The notes under the pieces were generated by a model. The model was not told the origin of the DNA, ran no database searches, and saw nothing but the letters and a program-made list of their open reading frames with translations. From Micrasema longulum (Eukaryota > Arthropoda > Insecta > Trichoptera > Brachycentridae), in assembly GCA_022494885.1 (NCBI GenBank), contig JAGVSM010000203.1, positions 124,001-188,000 of the forward strand: a stretch of DNA of 64,000 nt, written 5' to 3'. The position numbers and the translations under genes are program-made. Positions 22,843 to 34,483 of this stretch are shown one piece after another; within the stretch, counting starts at the first letter, position 1; each line of letters opens with the position of its first letter.

Positions 22843-23296
22843 TTTATGATATTTAATAATTTGGTTCGACAGAATGATAATTTGGCCTAGGAGAGGTTTT
22901 CCATGCCCGGTCTTGAGCAATGGTTATAGCGAATACGCGTATAATATTTGTATGAAATTTTATCCGTAGCACGTTTGGTACAGTGTATTACCGACTTGGA
23001 TAATATTGTGTGTGGTAATATAATTTATTATTATATTGACTTAAATTTTAGAGAACGTTGTGTTTGCATTATTTTAAAATCTAAAACATTTAAGTTTGTT
23101 GGTGTAAACTATTGGAGGAAGTTCATTGTAATTTATTATCATTTTCTCACGGGAAATTCGATGAACCTTAGTTTTTCTTATATTATGTTGGATTTAATCC
23201 TTTGAGTCTTTAATCGAGATTCGGATAAGGCTTGTAAGTAAATTGGTACTGCAATAATAAATTAATCTTGTTTAATATAAAACTTACACAACTAGA

Positions 23297-23712
23297 CAGT
23301 AGACGCTCTCTTAACCGGCGCCGCTTTTACCGTCCCGCCGCGTTAACCGGCCTCTTCTAGGAACGCCTCTTTTGGAGTGATGTGCGGCCTTTTTCCTGTA
23401 CATATTTTTTACAGTTTGTGAAATGTTGATTTTTAATGTTTCTAATACATAATAAAAGTTCTTAGTGTTTTGAAAAAAATGCGTTTTTTTTTCTTCCTTG
23501 GGTTTTTTTTTGTGTTTTTCACTACCTTCTCTTTAACCGGCTTTTTCGTTACCCTGCCTTGGGTTAGTATTCCAAACACTCTCGTGGCCGTATTATCTCG
23601 AGTATTTACATACAAAATACGAGAGAAAAACTGTTATCTCGTGCCACGAGAGTGGTTCAGAATAGCACTCCTGGGTCGGTCCCGTCAAGGCCGGTTAAGA
23701 CAGCTTCTACTG
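23297..23712. mobile_element. pogo/Tigger-like MITE, 416 bp
   Basis: The ends are CAGTAGACGCTCTCTTAACC and, reverse-complemented from the right, CAGTAGAAGCTGTCTTAACC, followed by GGC. The right flank is TA. Terminal CAGTA and AACCGG motifs with TA targets suit pogo/Tigger-type elements. The interior repeats AACCGGC strings and has no transposase. Confidence 0.65.
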
Positions 23713-24339
23713 TATATATTTTATGTCATCTAGAATAGCAGTGAAGATGATTAATAAATATATATATTATAACACTAATTTTAAATTAGTAAGTATATCA
23801 AAAGGTATTAATTTACATTATAAAACAAACAAAAAATACGCATAGCCATAACTTACTGTGTTGTATTAAATTTTGAGAGGGATTGAGGGATACGGCTTTA
23901 TATGGGTCAGCTGAAATAAACTCAGATGATAAATTGCTTTCATTGGTGCCCTTGTTTTCATCTCTAATAGGAATGTTGATAGTAAAATATAAATATGACC
24001 TAAATTGATCTAAATCAAGCTCCCTCAATATTAAATGACCGACACCTACCTCTACCTAGGTCACATAATAGATACGATCCTTGGATATTATTACGAATTG
24101 AGATAGGTATACAGAAACGAAAACAGAGACGGGGAAAGATACGCAAGAGACGCGAATGACGCGCAAGTCTAGGCATTTATAGAGCTTAAGATCGCTATTC
24201 TTCCAAGCAACCATGTTTATTTCAGGGAAACGATTACAGTCTTGTGGGAAGTTCATTTATGTTGGTAGAATGTTTCTATGAAACCTATGTATCTGAAAAA
24301 AACACTTATCTTATTATTTATCTTATCTTATTACCTCTT

Positions 24340-24930
24340 ATCCGAACCTGACGCTGCACAGGACACCGCACCGATAAAATAAATGCAGCGTTTCTCGGTA
24401 ATCTGCTATAAGAGCGTAAGGTGTTCAGTCTTACGCTTCTGGTGCCAGTGCGTCACTAGTACAGTGATTACTGCAGTGAAACCAGTCCCCACGCATACCC
24501 GGAAACTGTTAGATAAAGACCGCGGGTCGTCCTATCGGTTTTACTCAAAATAAAAATAAACGAGTGAGATTTTTTATTTTTTATTTCGTATACCTCGATT
24601 TAATTAAATTTAACCGTACTGTTTGCAAGGTGAGTTTGTAAATAATACGGAGGGCCCTGCTCGGATATTGTCATTCTTCCTCGTTTCATATCGATCTTCC
24701 CAGGAATCGAACCCGGTACCTCGATAATGGTTAGCGTTCGCGCCAACCCCTAGACCACAAGGCGAACTTATCTCCACTCAATTTCCTTCTTCAGGATTTT
24801 TATCTGAGATTAGCCATCGAGTCAAAATCGCTCGTGCACGGACATGTTAATATATAACCAGAAGGTTCTGTTTAACACACAGAACTGTCTTCATCGACCC
24901 GGACACGGACATGCCTTTAAAATATAATAC
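24340..24930 (-). mobile_element. SINE family S2 sequence (tRNA-type B box, minus orientation)
   Basis: Carries GGACACCGCACCGATA, CAGTCTTACGCTTCTGGTGC, a reverse B box GGAATCGAACCC (about 24703-24714), GCCATCGAGTCAAAA and ACACAGAACTGT. These occur in the same order at 41890-42215 and 63545-63905. Some foreign sequence separates the first two blocks. Confidence 0.55.
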
Positions 24931-24934
24931 ATTA

Positions 24935-27925
24935 CATTAACTTGTGCAAAATATCTAAACTTTTTAATAGCTCGTACAAACTAAAATATCATTGGTACTG
25001 CGTATTGCATATGTAGTTCTTCGGTGTCTAAGAAAAACTGTTCGGTATCGGTTTATATCAGTTTCGTGAATGTTTTTTTTTTAAACAAAATAATTCAAAC
25101 ATTAAAATTGATAAAAAGTTGTTTTTTTTATTTTAGGTATAGGTACTTATAGGTTATAGGTATAGTCATTACGAACTAAGAACAGATAAACGACGACATT
25201 TTGTTAGCAATGTAAGCACTTAATCATAGCCGGTAGGATACGATCATCAACAGCGAATCTAACAATAATGATCTCATTTATATCAAGATTGACATGTTAG
25301 TTGAAACATTTCCTTTTGTATCTCAGATGTAGTCAGCAGTCAGCACACAGGTATAGGCAGTCGGCAGTAAGTACCTACTAGGAACATAGTAGATTTTATA
25401 TACAATATAATATAATACTCGTATATACAGTTCATGCCATGTGTTAAGTAAATAACAGCATTTATCGATACTATTCCTAGCCGATTACCTTTCGTTCCCA
25501 TCCTTCCTTTGACCCATCCTTATGGTATCTACCTAACATCAAGATAAAAGAAATTTAGAAGATTCAGATTTAGAACAAAAACCAAACAACTTTTTTGACT
25601 TCACATAAAATCGGATAATAGTGGTTGGAATCGTCGCGCGTCGTGGAAGACATTGTTATATTTTATAGTTCATTTTGTCATCCAGTACCAGAAATTGAAG
25701 AACATTCAGATCATATTAAAGGTAGGTATCCATTCCATGTTCCTATCCTTTCTTAAATACTTCCAAATCACAAAACTGAATGGAATTAGTTTTTCATTTA
25801 CTGTCCGCTTTTTCGTTAACACCATGCTTGGGTGGTATTATCTAGGTTACTTGATTTTTTCTCAAGTGTCTTATCTTATATGCTAAAGAGTTTATAAATA
25901 TACAATATATAAGAAATTCACGGCATCTTGTTCGTAAAATGGCGTCATAATATTTATCACACACTCTAAAATATTTTGTTTTTCTCGGTGTGAAAATGAC
26001 AAAAAATAATTAAAGGATCAGTGCAACATCGGTCATTCAGTAGTCATGCCGCTACTGTAATTATTAGTAATATTATTGCCAAAATGTTGTACTGAAAATT
26101 CGTAATCCACACACGATTTTGATATAATAACACAACTGGTTTCAGGTATCCTGATAACCCATCCTCTAAAGTCTAAACCAAAGGACGGAATACAGAATAG
26201 TAATTAGTTACTGATATGGTTGGATGGAGGGGGTAAGGCATGGTGGGTTTGGCCGTTTTCACACATGCCACGCAAATCCATACGACCCGATATTTTACCG
26301 TGCTTATCCTGCAAACGCATACAAAATCTGTTACCTTTTCACACGCGTTGTAAAATGAAGACGACCCGGTCTGCCAGACAAAAATCTGCCAAAATCTGTT
26401 GGGGTGTGCTTAATCGCAAACGATTATTATCAATATTAATAGTTCGAATAACCGAATCAGATGATTCCCGTAATCGACTTTTTATTTATGGATAATGCGT
26501 TTTTTTTTCAAAATACTTATGAAGTATGAAGAATGAAAGAAAAAATATTAATAAAAAATAAATAATATAAATATGCCTATTCTTATAATGCATTATTGTA
26601 TAAACTAACTAAAAAAAATACATAAAAACTTATGTATTGGACTCGTAATATTATTATTATCGTGAAAACTATTTTTTGGTCATTTCTCTTTAGAAAAAGG
26701 TGTTTTTTAATTAGATATTTTTTCTAATGTTTTTTGTTGTTATTATTTATTATTATTATTATTTATTGTAAATATTATAGCAGGGGTGAAGAGTTTTGGA
26801 ATGCAATATTATTAATTAAAGTTTTGTCATAAAATAACTGAAAATTCGTGTTTACGAGGAAACGCCATAATATATTATAGTCAAACGCCATGGAGTATGT
26901 TAAATTGTTTTCCGTCATTTTCACAAAAATAATGCACATTGATTCAATTAGATATTTACGGATTATTGTATTTGATTTGTGAAGATAACAATATTTTTTT
27001 AATTTAATGCATGCGGAATATGAAAATAAAAGAAATGTTGCAAGAAAGTGAATGTACATTTTTTGCAATAGTAATGTCAAGTAGTAAAATTAAACGAACA
27101 TTAAGAAAAATTGCATAATGTGAATAAAGAGAGAAAAAATGAATAAATAAAAATCAAAAGCAGAATTATATATATATTTTTTAATGTTGTAAAAAATAGC
27201 AAAACATAACAAACAATGTATAAAAATAACTGTCGATTTAGGTGAATATGGCAAAAAGAGAAAAGTATTAAAAATTAATTTAATGTATAAAAAATGGAAG
27301 AATATGCAAAAATACCTTTTATGGTTTTTACTCTGTTAGGGTGAAGTCTAGTTTGATGTTTACGACCGCTTAGTTAAAAGGGGTGAGTTTCTTATCCTCA
27401 TTACTATTTAGTGGTTGGAATAGTGGCTAGAGGCTAGGTATGTTCCTAAAATAGTGCCTACAGAGAGTGCTCTTTATGCAGCGAGGATAAATAAAACGAT
27501 ATTATGTGCATTGTACATTACGTATCGAGTAGGAACGTGTCAATAAATTTTAATCTACATGTAAGCACACATTCCACAGTTCTCGGAAATCAATATCACT
27601 GATAATACTTTATTTATATTGGTATTTCCCACAGTTCAGCTCTTTTGAATATGGGGCTAATTTTGTTTTCAATCTTAAGTTAAGATCAGATTTATAAAAT
27701 ACACACGTCATGTTATTTATTGACATTCCTTTAATTTATAATTTCGTCAGCTCCGAGGTGATTAGATATTGACATAACGAGGTGTTATCTGACGTCGGTA
27801 AACATAACTTATTTGACTTCTTTGAACTAAAGGTAAACAAACGACAAACTCATTATTCAATAGAGCGAGAACTATCGGTGTAGGTAGGCATAGGGGGGAG
27901 GTAAGTGGCTTACTGGTTACTGGTT
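24935..27925. other. Long intergenic stretch without a recognised gene
   Basis: AT-rich, with only short chance ORFs. A moderately GC-rich patch at 26220-26460 has no recognisable domain. No terminal-repeat element was identified by eye. Confidence 0.4.
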
Positions 27926-28161
27926 AGTGGGTGCGGGGAATCGAGTGCAAGGGGGGGCGGCGAGCAGACGGAGAAGGAGGCAGTCGGCCTCAGTTGCGCG
28001 TCACTCGCTTCTCGTGCCTTCTGTCCGTTCTGTGTATCTGTATTCCACAGTCGGAGTCGCTAACGAGACAATTGCCGCAGCGGCCCTATTATTCCATTAA
28101 TCATATTTGTGTCGAACCGTGCGTGTCTCGCGGAGCCACGTCGGTCAGTAGAGCGCGAGTG

Positions 28162-29781
28162 ATGAAGTCGTTCAGTGTTGTACTGGTGGTCCTGGTGGCA
28201 TGCCTGCTGCTGGCGGAGGTCGAGCCCCGCAAGACGCGAGGGGGCGGCTCCCGCGGGGGCAGCAAGGGCTCGCGGGGCTCCAGCAGGCGCCAGCCGCAGC
28301 CCCAGCAGCCCTCCGGCTCGGGGCAGAGCCTCAGCCACACGGGGCTCTCCAGTCTCAGCTACGCGGGCTACAATAGTCCTCCCGCCAAGAAGCCCCAACC
28401 GTCCGCCCCGCAGCCGGCCAAGAAGTCGGACCAACCCATCGGGTGGAACGTTAATAAGGACACGGCCGTCAAGAAAGAAGTGGCCGGAAATTCTCAGAGC
28501 TATCCTTCTAATAGCCAGCCAGCTTACCCGTCCAGCGGGGGACTGTCGGGGGCGGGTGGGGCTCAGGGCTCCGCCGGCGGTCACGCCTACCCGCCCAGTA
28601 ACGGTCTGTCGGGGACGGGCCAGGCAGCCGGAGGGGCGCACTCCTACCCCGCGAGCGGGGGCGCCTCGGGGGCCTCGGGCCAACATGCTTATCCCGCGAG
28701 TAATGGAGCTTCCGGACAGCACGCTTACCCCTCGAGCGGCGGCGCCTCCGGAGCTGCGGGACAGCAACACGCGTATCCCGCTAGTAATGGTCTTTCGGGG
28801 TCCGGTCCATCCCAGGTACGTCCTCCGCAAACGAACGCCGGGCAGCCTCCACCATATACTCCTTATTCGCCCGCGGGAAATGCCAACGCGTATCCACCGG
28901 CGTACCCGGGGAATAATCCTTCGTATCCGGGTTACAACAGTAATCCGCACGGGGGAGGATATCACAACCAAGGGCCTCCACCGCCCTACAGTCCTCAGGG
29001 CTACGGAGGCGCGCCCGGGTACGGCGGAATGTCGCCCGGGTACGGAGGGTACGGAGGGCACGGAGGGTTCGGTGGGTTCGGGGGCGGTAACAATTTCGGC
29101 GGATACTATGGCAAGCCTAAATCGAGTTTCTTAAGCGGTAATAAATTTGGACTCATTTTGGCCGGTCTCGCCGTCTGGAATCTCGCCAGATCGGGTCACA
29201 ATACAAATCATTACCATTACTACAACAAAGATGATCCTAAGTCTAAAGAGGATCCGGCCCATCCTCGAGAGGATGATCCTATTTTGAAAGATCTCGTGAA
29301 TTGCACCCTGACCATGACAAGCGCGAACGATAGCGACGTTGTACTAATTCCATGCATAATCGCCTCGTCCTTCTCTCCCGATGCCAAGTTGTCCGGAGGC
29401 TCCGCCGCTCCTGTGTTTACTCCCGACAGCGCCAGTCCTCTGAACTGTACAATCGGCGTGCTCAAGAAGGACGGCACCGAGTTCAAGACGAATATTCCTT
29501 GCGAGTCCCTCTCCAGCCTCGCCCCGAAGGACAACGCGACCATGGACGGGCCGAGAAATGGGACCGTGTTCGATGAACCTGACCCACCACTAGAGGTCAT
29601 TCCACTGAGTACCCCGTCAACCACGACTGTCGTAAATCCAGACCTTACGTCGACAACAGTTAATGGAGGGGAATCGACTCCATCGACGACAGCCGTTATT
29701 AATTCGTCGACTTCTATGACTCCATTAGAAATTCCGCCATCCACGGCAGTCGCATCTGATGGAACCCCTAAACCGGAATAA
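28162..29781 (+). CDS. Secreted protein of prion-like layout, paralogue 1 (539 aa)
   Basis: The function is unknown. The start is the first in-frame ATG; the frame stays open further upstream but holds no earlier ATG, so that part is taken as 5' UTR. Visible order: signal peptide 1-19; basic Arg/Gly/Ser tract 23-43; Pro/Lys/Gln linker; QPIGWN 91-96; tandem YPxSxG(L/A)SG repeats, about six between 122 and 214; a Pro/Tyr/Gly region with YGG repeats to 317; hydrophobic segment 329-343 (FGLILAGLAVWNLAR); His/Tyr patch 346-354; acidic linker; C-terminal region with Cys381, Cys398, Cys429 and Cys447 and six N-glycosylation sequons (N380, N389, N428, N458, N466, N514); Ser/Thr-rich tail. There is no GPI-type hydrophobic C-terminus. 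It probably acts outside the cell. The gene is strikingly GC-rich compared with its flanks, is uninterrupted by introns, and is paralogous to 48391-50136. The resemblance to vertebrate PrP/Shadoo is architectural only. Confidence 0.9.
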   Translation: MKSFSVVLVVLVACLLLAEVEPRKTRGGGSRGGSKGSRGSSRRQPQPQQPSGSGQSLSHTGLSSLSYAGYNSPPAKKPQPSAPQPAKKSDQPIGWNVNKDTAVKKEVAGNSQSYPSNSQPAYPSSGGLSGAGGAQGSAGGHAYPPSNGLSGTGQAAGGAHSYPASGGASGASGQHAYPASNGASGQHAYPSSGGASGAAGQQHAYPASNGLSGSGPSQVRPPQTNAGQPPPYTPYSPAGNANAYPPAYPGNNPSYPGYNSNPHGGGYHNQGPPPPYSPQGYGGAPGYGGMSPGYGGYGGHGGFGGFGGGNNFGGYYGKPKSSFLSGNKFGLILAGLAVWNLARSGHNTNHYHYYNKDDPKSKEDPAHPREDDPILKDLVNCTLTMTSANDSDVVLIPCIIASSFSPDAKLSGGSAAPVFTPDSASPLNCTIGVLKKDGTEFKTNIPCESLSSLAPKDNATMDGPRNGTVFDEPDPPLEVIPLSTPSTTTVVNPDLTSTTVNGGESTPSTTAVINSSTSMTPLEIPPSTAVASDGTPKPE

Positions 29782-31020
29782 ACCCATTACTTCGTCGTAT
29801 AATAATAACCTGTCGTGACACGATAATAAACTCTGTTCCGAATTACCTATATTTTTGAAATATTACTACGCATCAGTGAGTCTATTTTCAAATAATCTAA
29901 GCAGTTATTTTTTGCTACAAAATTGACCATTTCCGTTCCACCTGTCTGTGTAAGTGAAAGTTCTTATCACTGTGTGAGAATGTAGCAAGTTTCTTAAATT
30001 AGTGTCAGTCTTATAAGTAATAATAATTAACAATGAAAGTCTGTGCCAACTGCTGACTGACCATTCGCCAAATCTATTAACCATAACCGCTTGTCCTTTG
30101 GTAGTCCATTGACCTCGACCGAATCTCATTTTGTATCGTTATTTATTATATTTATGTATTTTTATTTAAAAAAATGAATATTCGTAAGACTCACTTCTAC
30201 GAATGTAGAAAATATGAATAAGTTGATTTTTGTATTTTTTTTCACTGAATCAAAATGAAATCTATGAAAACTTCCAGGAAATCTTGCTAAGACATATATT
30301 ATTATAAATAAAACGATTTGTTGCACTTCGAGTAGAGCATTTTAAAGCATTGTGACCATGACATGAAATCATGTAGTCTTGTAACGACAAAATATTGTTT
30401 TTCTCTAAATATTTTTTGTACCTAACTATTGATTTCACTTTAATTCACAATATTCGTAATTTTATTATACTTACTACCTTGATCTAGAAATTACACACAG
30501 GAAGTCTATTTGCAACTATGCATATAAACATTTGTAGACAATTGCATTTATTTAACTAGGTAATAATGTTGAGTAGTGTATTATTGCAACTAAAATGAGT
30601 AATACCGTGAAAAACATGACATTGAAAAACTCGAGTAAATTTGTTAAAAAACGTAAGTGTAAACACGTTTTATATGCAAAGATGTCCAAAGCATTACTAA
30701 TAAAATAAATTTTACTATAGTTAAATGAAGACATGTGGTTTTTTTTATATTTTCCAATATGGTTTATTTATTATCCAAGTCATGTTGAAAAACAAAATTA
30801 ATTTTTGGTAGCTGTCAGTATTTTTATTATTCGTTTTCATGTTTAAATGTGTTTTTATTGTAATATTACGAGCCCTATAAATAATAAACCAAGATGATTA
30901 TGTAAATGTTATAAATTGAGCTAGCATTGCTTAAATTTAATGTAAATATGTATTATATTGAATAAATGTTTTTTACCACTTAACACAAATGTTTTTTTTT
31001 TAAATGTATTTATTGGTTTT
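29782..31020 (+). other. Probable long 3' UTR of paralogue 1, then AT-rich DNA
   Basis: Candidate polyadenylation signals AATAAA occur near 29825, 30306 and 30960. No coding frame is convincing. Which signal is used cannot be decided from sequence. Confidence 0.4.
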
Positions 31021-31029
31021 CAAATACTG

Positions 31030-31390
31030 GACCAACAATGAGAAAGTTCAGCAGTTAAAAAAAAATCATTTGTTAATCGACTGTCAAATTAAGACAATTT
31101 TTTTTTTTGTATTTTTATGAATTTTTTTTTTGCTATGATTTTTTGAAGTTTTGTAATTTTGAAATTACTCCGCCTGTGACGTCACAAATTCTAGTCGATG
31201 AGTTCTGCTAATTGGTGAGATGGAAACAGGAATCTATTAAAACACTCCATCATTGGTTGATTGGAAAGACCTTGTGACGTAGTTCATTTTTATTATTTTT
31301 TTCTTACATTTTCGAGAAATCTTACCTTACAATTTAATGCTCCAGTTGTTACCGCGTGTAAGAAAACATTTTTTATATCCAGCATTACTG
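31030..31390 (+). repeat. Dispersed repeat family D, long copy
   Basis: Shares GAAAGTTCAGCAGTTAAAAA, CGACTGTCAAA, ACTCCGCCTGTGACGTCAC and a downstream CATCATTGGTTGATT / AATGCTC block with the partial copies at 37575-37725 (3' part) and 56110-56300 (5' part). Confidence 0.65.
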
Positions 31391-31554
31391 GAGTTCCTCT
31401 TTGAAATATTACAATCAATTAAGATTTATGTACATATATTTGATTATTTGGTGGGAATATATTATTTATTATTACACGAGCATGTGTATAAATACGGCTG
31501 GATCATTTTTATATCAGCATTTTTGTGAAAATCTGCTGTACAATGAATAAGTAT

Positions 31555-31682
31555 CCCAACACGTACTCCAGCTGCACAGCGCATGGACGGTTGGGATTCT
31601 AGTTGATCTACATATTATGAATATGATCAATTACAGCACATCTCGCGGCTACAGAGCGCATAGATGGTAAGAAATCTAGCTT
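31555..31682 (-). repeat. Family R modules, two copies in reverse orientation
   Basis: Contains GCTGCACAGCGCATGGACGG with TTGGGATTCTAG, then GCGGCTACAGAGCGCATAGA, the reverse complements of the module repeated at 14220-14604. Confidence 0.7.
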
Positions 31683-31737
31683 CCCTTTACACCATTTCTA
31701 AAATTGACTATGAAGAGTTTTTTTCAATTGATGTTTT

Positions 31738-32280
31738 ATGTCAACCATGTCGGGAATCGAACCCGAGACCTCGATGGATAGAGGCCACTGCGGAATTCAA
31801 GGCAATGAAAAAGCATATGAAAAGGCTCGAGAAGCTACTCTCAAGAAAGCAGCTCTTGATTTTGCCAGATTTTCTTTAAGTTATGCCAAAAAGAAAATAA
31901 GATGCGAAACGACCGGTGTTTAAATGAAACTACTGGACAGGTAACGAAAATATTTTTTCCAACAACCTTTACGCCCTTGATTTCAGAAAAACGCAGCAAG
32001 TTGGCTACGAACTGACTCAAATCCTTACAGGCCACGGAGTATTATCTTCTGTTTTAAGCTCTCAGAAATCAATAGCTGTCCATGTGATGACGAGACACCC
32101 CAAGATGTCCCTCATTTGTTGATGCATTGTCCCATTTTCAGCTTAGAGCGAATGCAGCTGGAGGCGCGATGCAGAAGTCTGTATGAGGCCCTAGAAGATA
32201 TCGTAAAATTAAGAATTCATAACAACTTATCGCATGATAAAAATAGTAAAGGTGATTATTGAAATAAATAAAAATGGCAA
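31738..32280 (+). mobile_element. LINE ORF2 C-terminal remnant with RNase H end
   Basis: In frame from about 31770, DRGHCGIQGNEKAYEKAREA is the end of an RNase H domain, followed after a shift by YELTQILTGHG and a knuckle-like region. It is homologous to 42345-42660 (YELTQILTGHGGFMSYLHRF). Interrupted by stops. The sequence just before it contains a tRNA-type reverse B box (GGAATCGAACCC near 31750). Confidence 0.7.
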
Positions 32281-32314
32281 GGACTGGATTCAACTCTTTG
32301 GGGAGCTGTTTATA

Positions 32315-32489
32315 AACATATTACAACAGAGATGAAGAACATTTAAGAGAAGGTAATATAAAAGGTGAATGTTACACAGTGTGTAAAGTGGCCACTTAAA
32401 CCAGCCATTGACAGGTCATAAGCCCTGTAGATGCCTGAACTTTTATATTACCTTCTCTTAAATGTTCTTCATCTCTGTTGTAATATGTT
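32315..32489. repeat. Foldback with perfect 50-bp arms around a family A core
   Basis: The arm 32315-32364 and the arm 32440-32489 are exact reverse complements over 50 bp. The 75-bp centre is the antisense family A core (GTGTAAAGTGGCCACTTAAA). The same arm sequence appears once, in normal linear arrangement, at about 61074-61124, so one arm is an inverted addition. Confidence 0.9.
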
Positions 32490-32754
32490 AAAATAAAAAT
32501 GGGACCCAAAATGCCGATCGTTCTCAAAGTGGAACGGAAGGTCTGTTGATGCCTGTCAATAGTCCGGCTACTCCTGAATGAGTTTTCTGTGGTTTCCTCT
32601 TCTTGAAACAAATGCGGATAAGTTCCTTAACAAGGCCACAGCCGATTATCCCACCACATCCTCACACCGTAGTCATAGAAATTCGGAGGAACATACCTAT
32701 AGGCCTAGTACATAATAAGCAAGAAAAAAAATAAGCAACTCCTAAATATAAAGA

Positions 32755-32885
32755 AAAGAACCCGAGACCTCTTGCATTTATTTTCATGGTCCCTTGACTA
32801 GTATCTGAAGCGTGAGGATTATCTTACCAATGATCAAGATACGCTGCAATTGGCGTACCGTAATATGCGGAAAGAGAAGATGATG
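32755..32885 (+). mobile_element. SINE family S2, partial copy (plus orientation)
   Basis: Contains CCCGAGACCTC, CTAGTATCTGAAGCGTGAGG and ATGATCAAGATACGCTGCAA, reverse complements of blocks seen in the minus-oriented S2 copies. Confidence 0.5.
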
Positions 32886-32964
32886 ATTATTAAATAGGTA
32901 TGTATGTACCTAAACAAACTAAAAACACTCGACATTTCAATCTTAATTTATTCTTTATATTAAC

Positions 32965-33045
32965 AAATTACAGGGAAGTCTAGGCTAGTCAACATGGCTT
33001 ATGACCTGTCATTGGCTGGTTTAAGTGGCACCTATATACGTACCT
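32965..33045 (+). repeat. Repeat family A, partial copy
   Basis: GGAAGTCTAGGC followed by a small insertion and then GCTTATGACCTGTCATTGGC with GGTTTAAGTGGC. Confidence 0.6.
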
Positions 33046-33357
33046 GCCTAATAGCTACCTTGTTTTGTGTTTTGTTTTTTAGAGTCTTATTAAACCGTTG
33101 AAATTAAGGTTCTGAAGCATAAAACCGTATATTTATTTCAATATCAAAATAAAACAATATATATAGGTACTAGGTAGGTACATAAAATATTCCTCGAGAA
33201 ATTGCAATGTCGGCTTGTCTCATAGTAATCGCCTTGAATATCAAATTCAATGTAACTTAACGTGATGTTTGCATATATTACATACCTACCTTTATACATG
33301 GAATTACTTTTACAAGAGGAATAATGATTAACTTATAAACTGCGTATTATGTAGGTA

Positions 33358-34483
33358 CAGACAAACCCCTATAACGCGGTATTTTTATGACGCGGTTTCT
33401 ATATAACGCAAAACGAAAATTTCGAACAACCCACCTATAACGCGGTTTCTATATAACGCTTTTTTCGCACAAGACAACATTCCAATAACGTTAACAACTT
33501 AAAAACCTTATCTATTGCTCCATATAAAGAGGTTTTGGCCGAATTACAAAATAAAACTATATCCGAAAACCAAGATGGAAGGTGAAAGGTTCGAATCCCA
33601 CTTTACCCCAACTTGATTCCATTTTCTAATAGTGAGTTATTTACAACTCGTTGAAAATGGCCCTCAAAATTAAATATTTGGGTAAATCATAAGAACGCAA
33701 ATATTTCTTTTTCTTCCAATAAAAAAAAAGGATTTTCGGCCCATCAGAAAAAAAAGTTTGGTCTTAGAGCAATAAACTAGTAGAATATGGAGAAAAACCG
33801 TTCTATGATTTTTGATCACGAAGTTAGCCACATATTACAGCAATACAACGTGACGTAGATAATTGGGTTGAGAATTGCGAGCGCTAACCGAAACCGTCCA
33901 TTAGACGTTTTTTGTTTAACTAAAAACCAAACGAAAAATTAGGAACGATTTTGTTATATGCAATAGAGTTTAAGGGCTTCTCTATAAAATTATTTATCTT
34001 TGGGTTAGGCCAATAATATATGAACAGAGATGACGAATGAAAAGCACCTAATATTTCATGCATTAAGTAAAGTTTTTTTGCTCGAAGCATTTTTTCAATT
34101 TCAATTTATAATTTTATTATACAACCTACACTTAAATATTATGTAAAATTACCAATATTCGTTGCCATTTTTATTTATTTAACTTATCGCTATGTATGTA
34201 GGTATGCAATGCAAAAAAAATTACTCGGATTTATGTCCAACTTCATTACTTCTGAAATTAGCTTAACGTAGATTTTATATAACGCTGTACGAATAATCGG
34301 ATTTGTATTGATTTCCGAGTTTTTCTTGTGGGAAGTGAATTCACGGTTTCCATACATGGAATAATGTGGCAGTAGTTTCTGTGTAACGAGGTACAAATAA
34401 TCTGATAATCTGAATCGTTTCTTATAGCGCAGTTTCCATATAACGCGGTTTACGAATTAACCGCGTTATAAGAGGGTTGACTA
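33358..34483. mobile_element. pogo/Tigger-like non-autonomous element, about 1.1 kb
   Basis: The left end reads CAGACAAACCCCTATAACGC, then GGT; the right end in reverse complement reads TAGTCAACCCTCTTATAACG, then CGGT. TATAACGCGGTTT recurs near both ends as subterminal repeats. No transposase remains. It hosts a SINE S1 copy at 33582-33722. Confidence 0.65.
33582..33722 (+). mobile_element. SINE family S1, copy 2 (plus orientation, nested)
   Basis: GAAAGGTTCGAATCCCACTT (B box), then GAGTTATTTACAACTCGTTG and AAATATTTGGGTAAATCATA. It sits inside the pogo-like element, so it is the younger insertion. Confidence 0.65.

Noticed and set aside
27931..28161. N-terminal extension of prion-layout gene 1 upstream of the ATG
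   Set aside because: The open stretch begins at GTG with no in-frame ATG before 28162, and the signal peptide begins exactly at that ATG. Treated as 5' UTR.
28060..29134. Long overlapping ORFs (333 aa antisense, 319 aa in another sense frame) within prion-layout gene 1
   Set aside because: The GC-rich, repetitive Gly/Pro/Ser coding sequence lacks stops in other frames by composition. The alternative products are Arg-rich low-complexity and lack a signal, domain or conservation with the paralogue, where the frames are not open.
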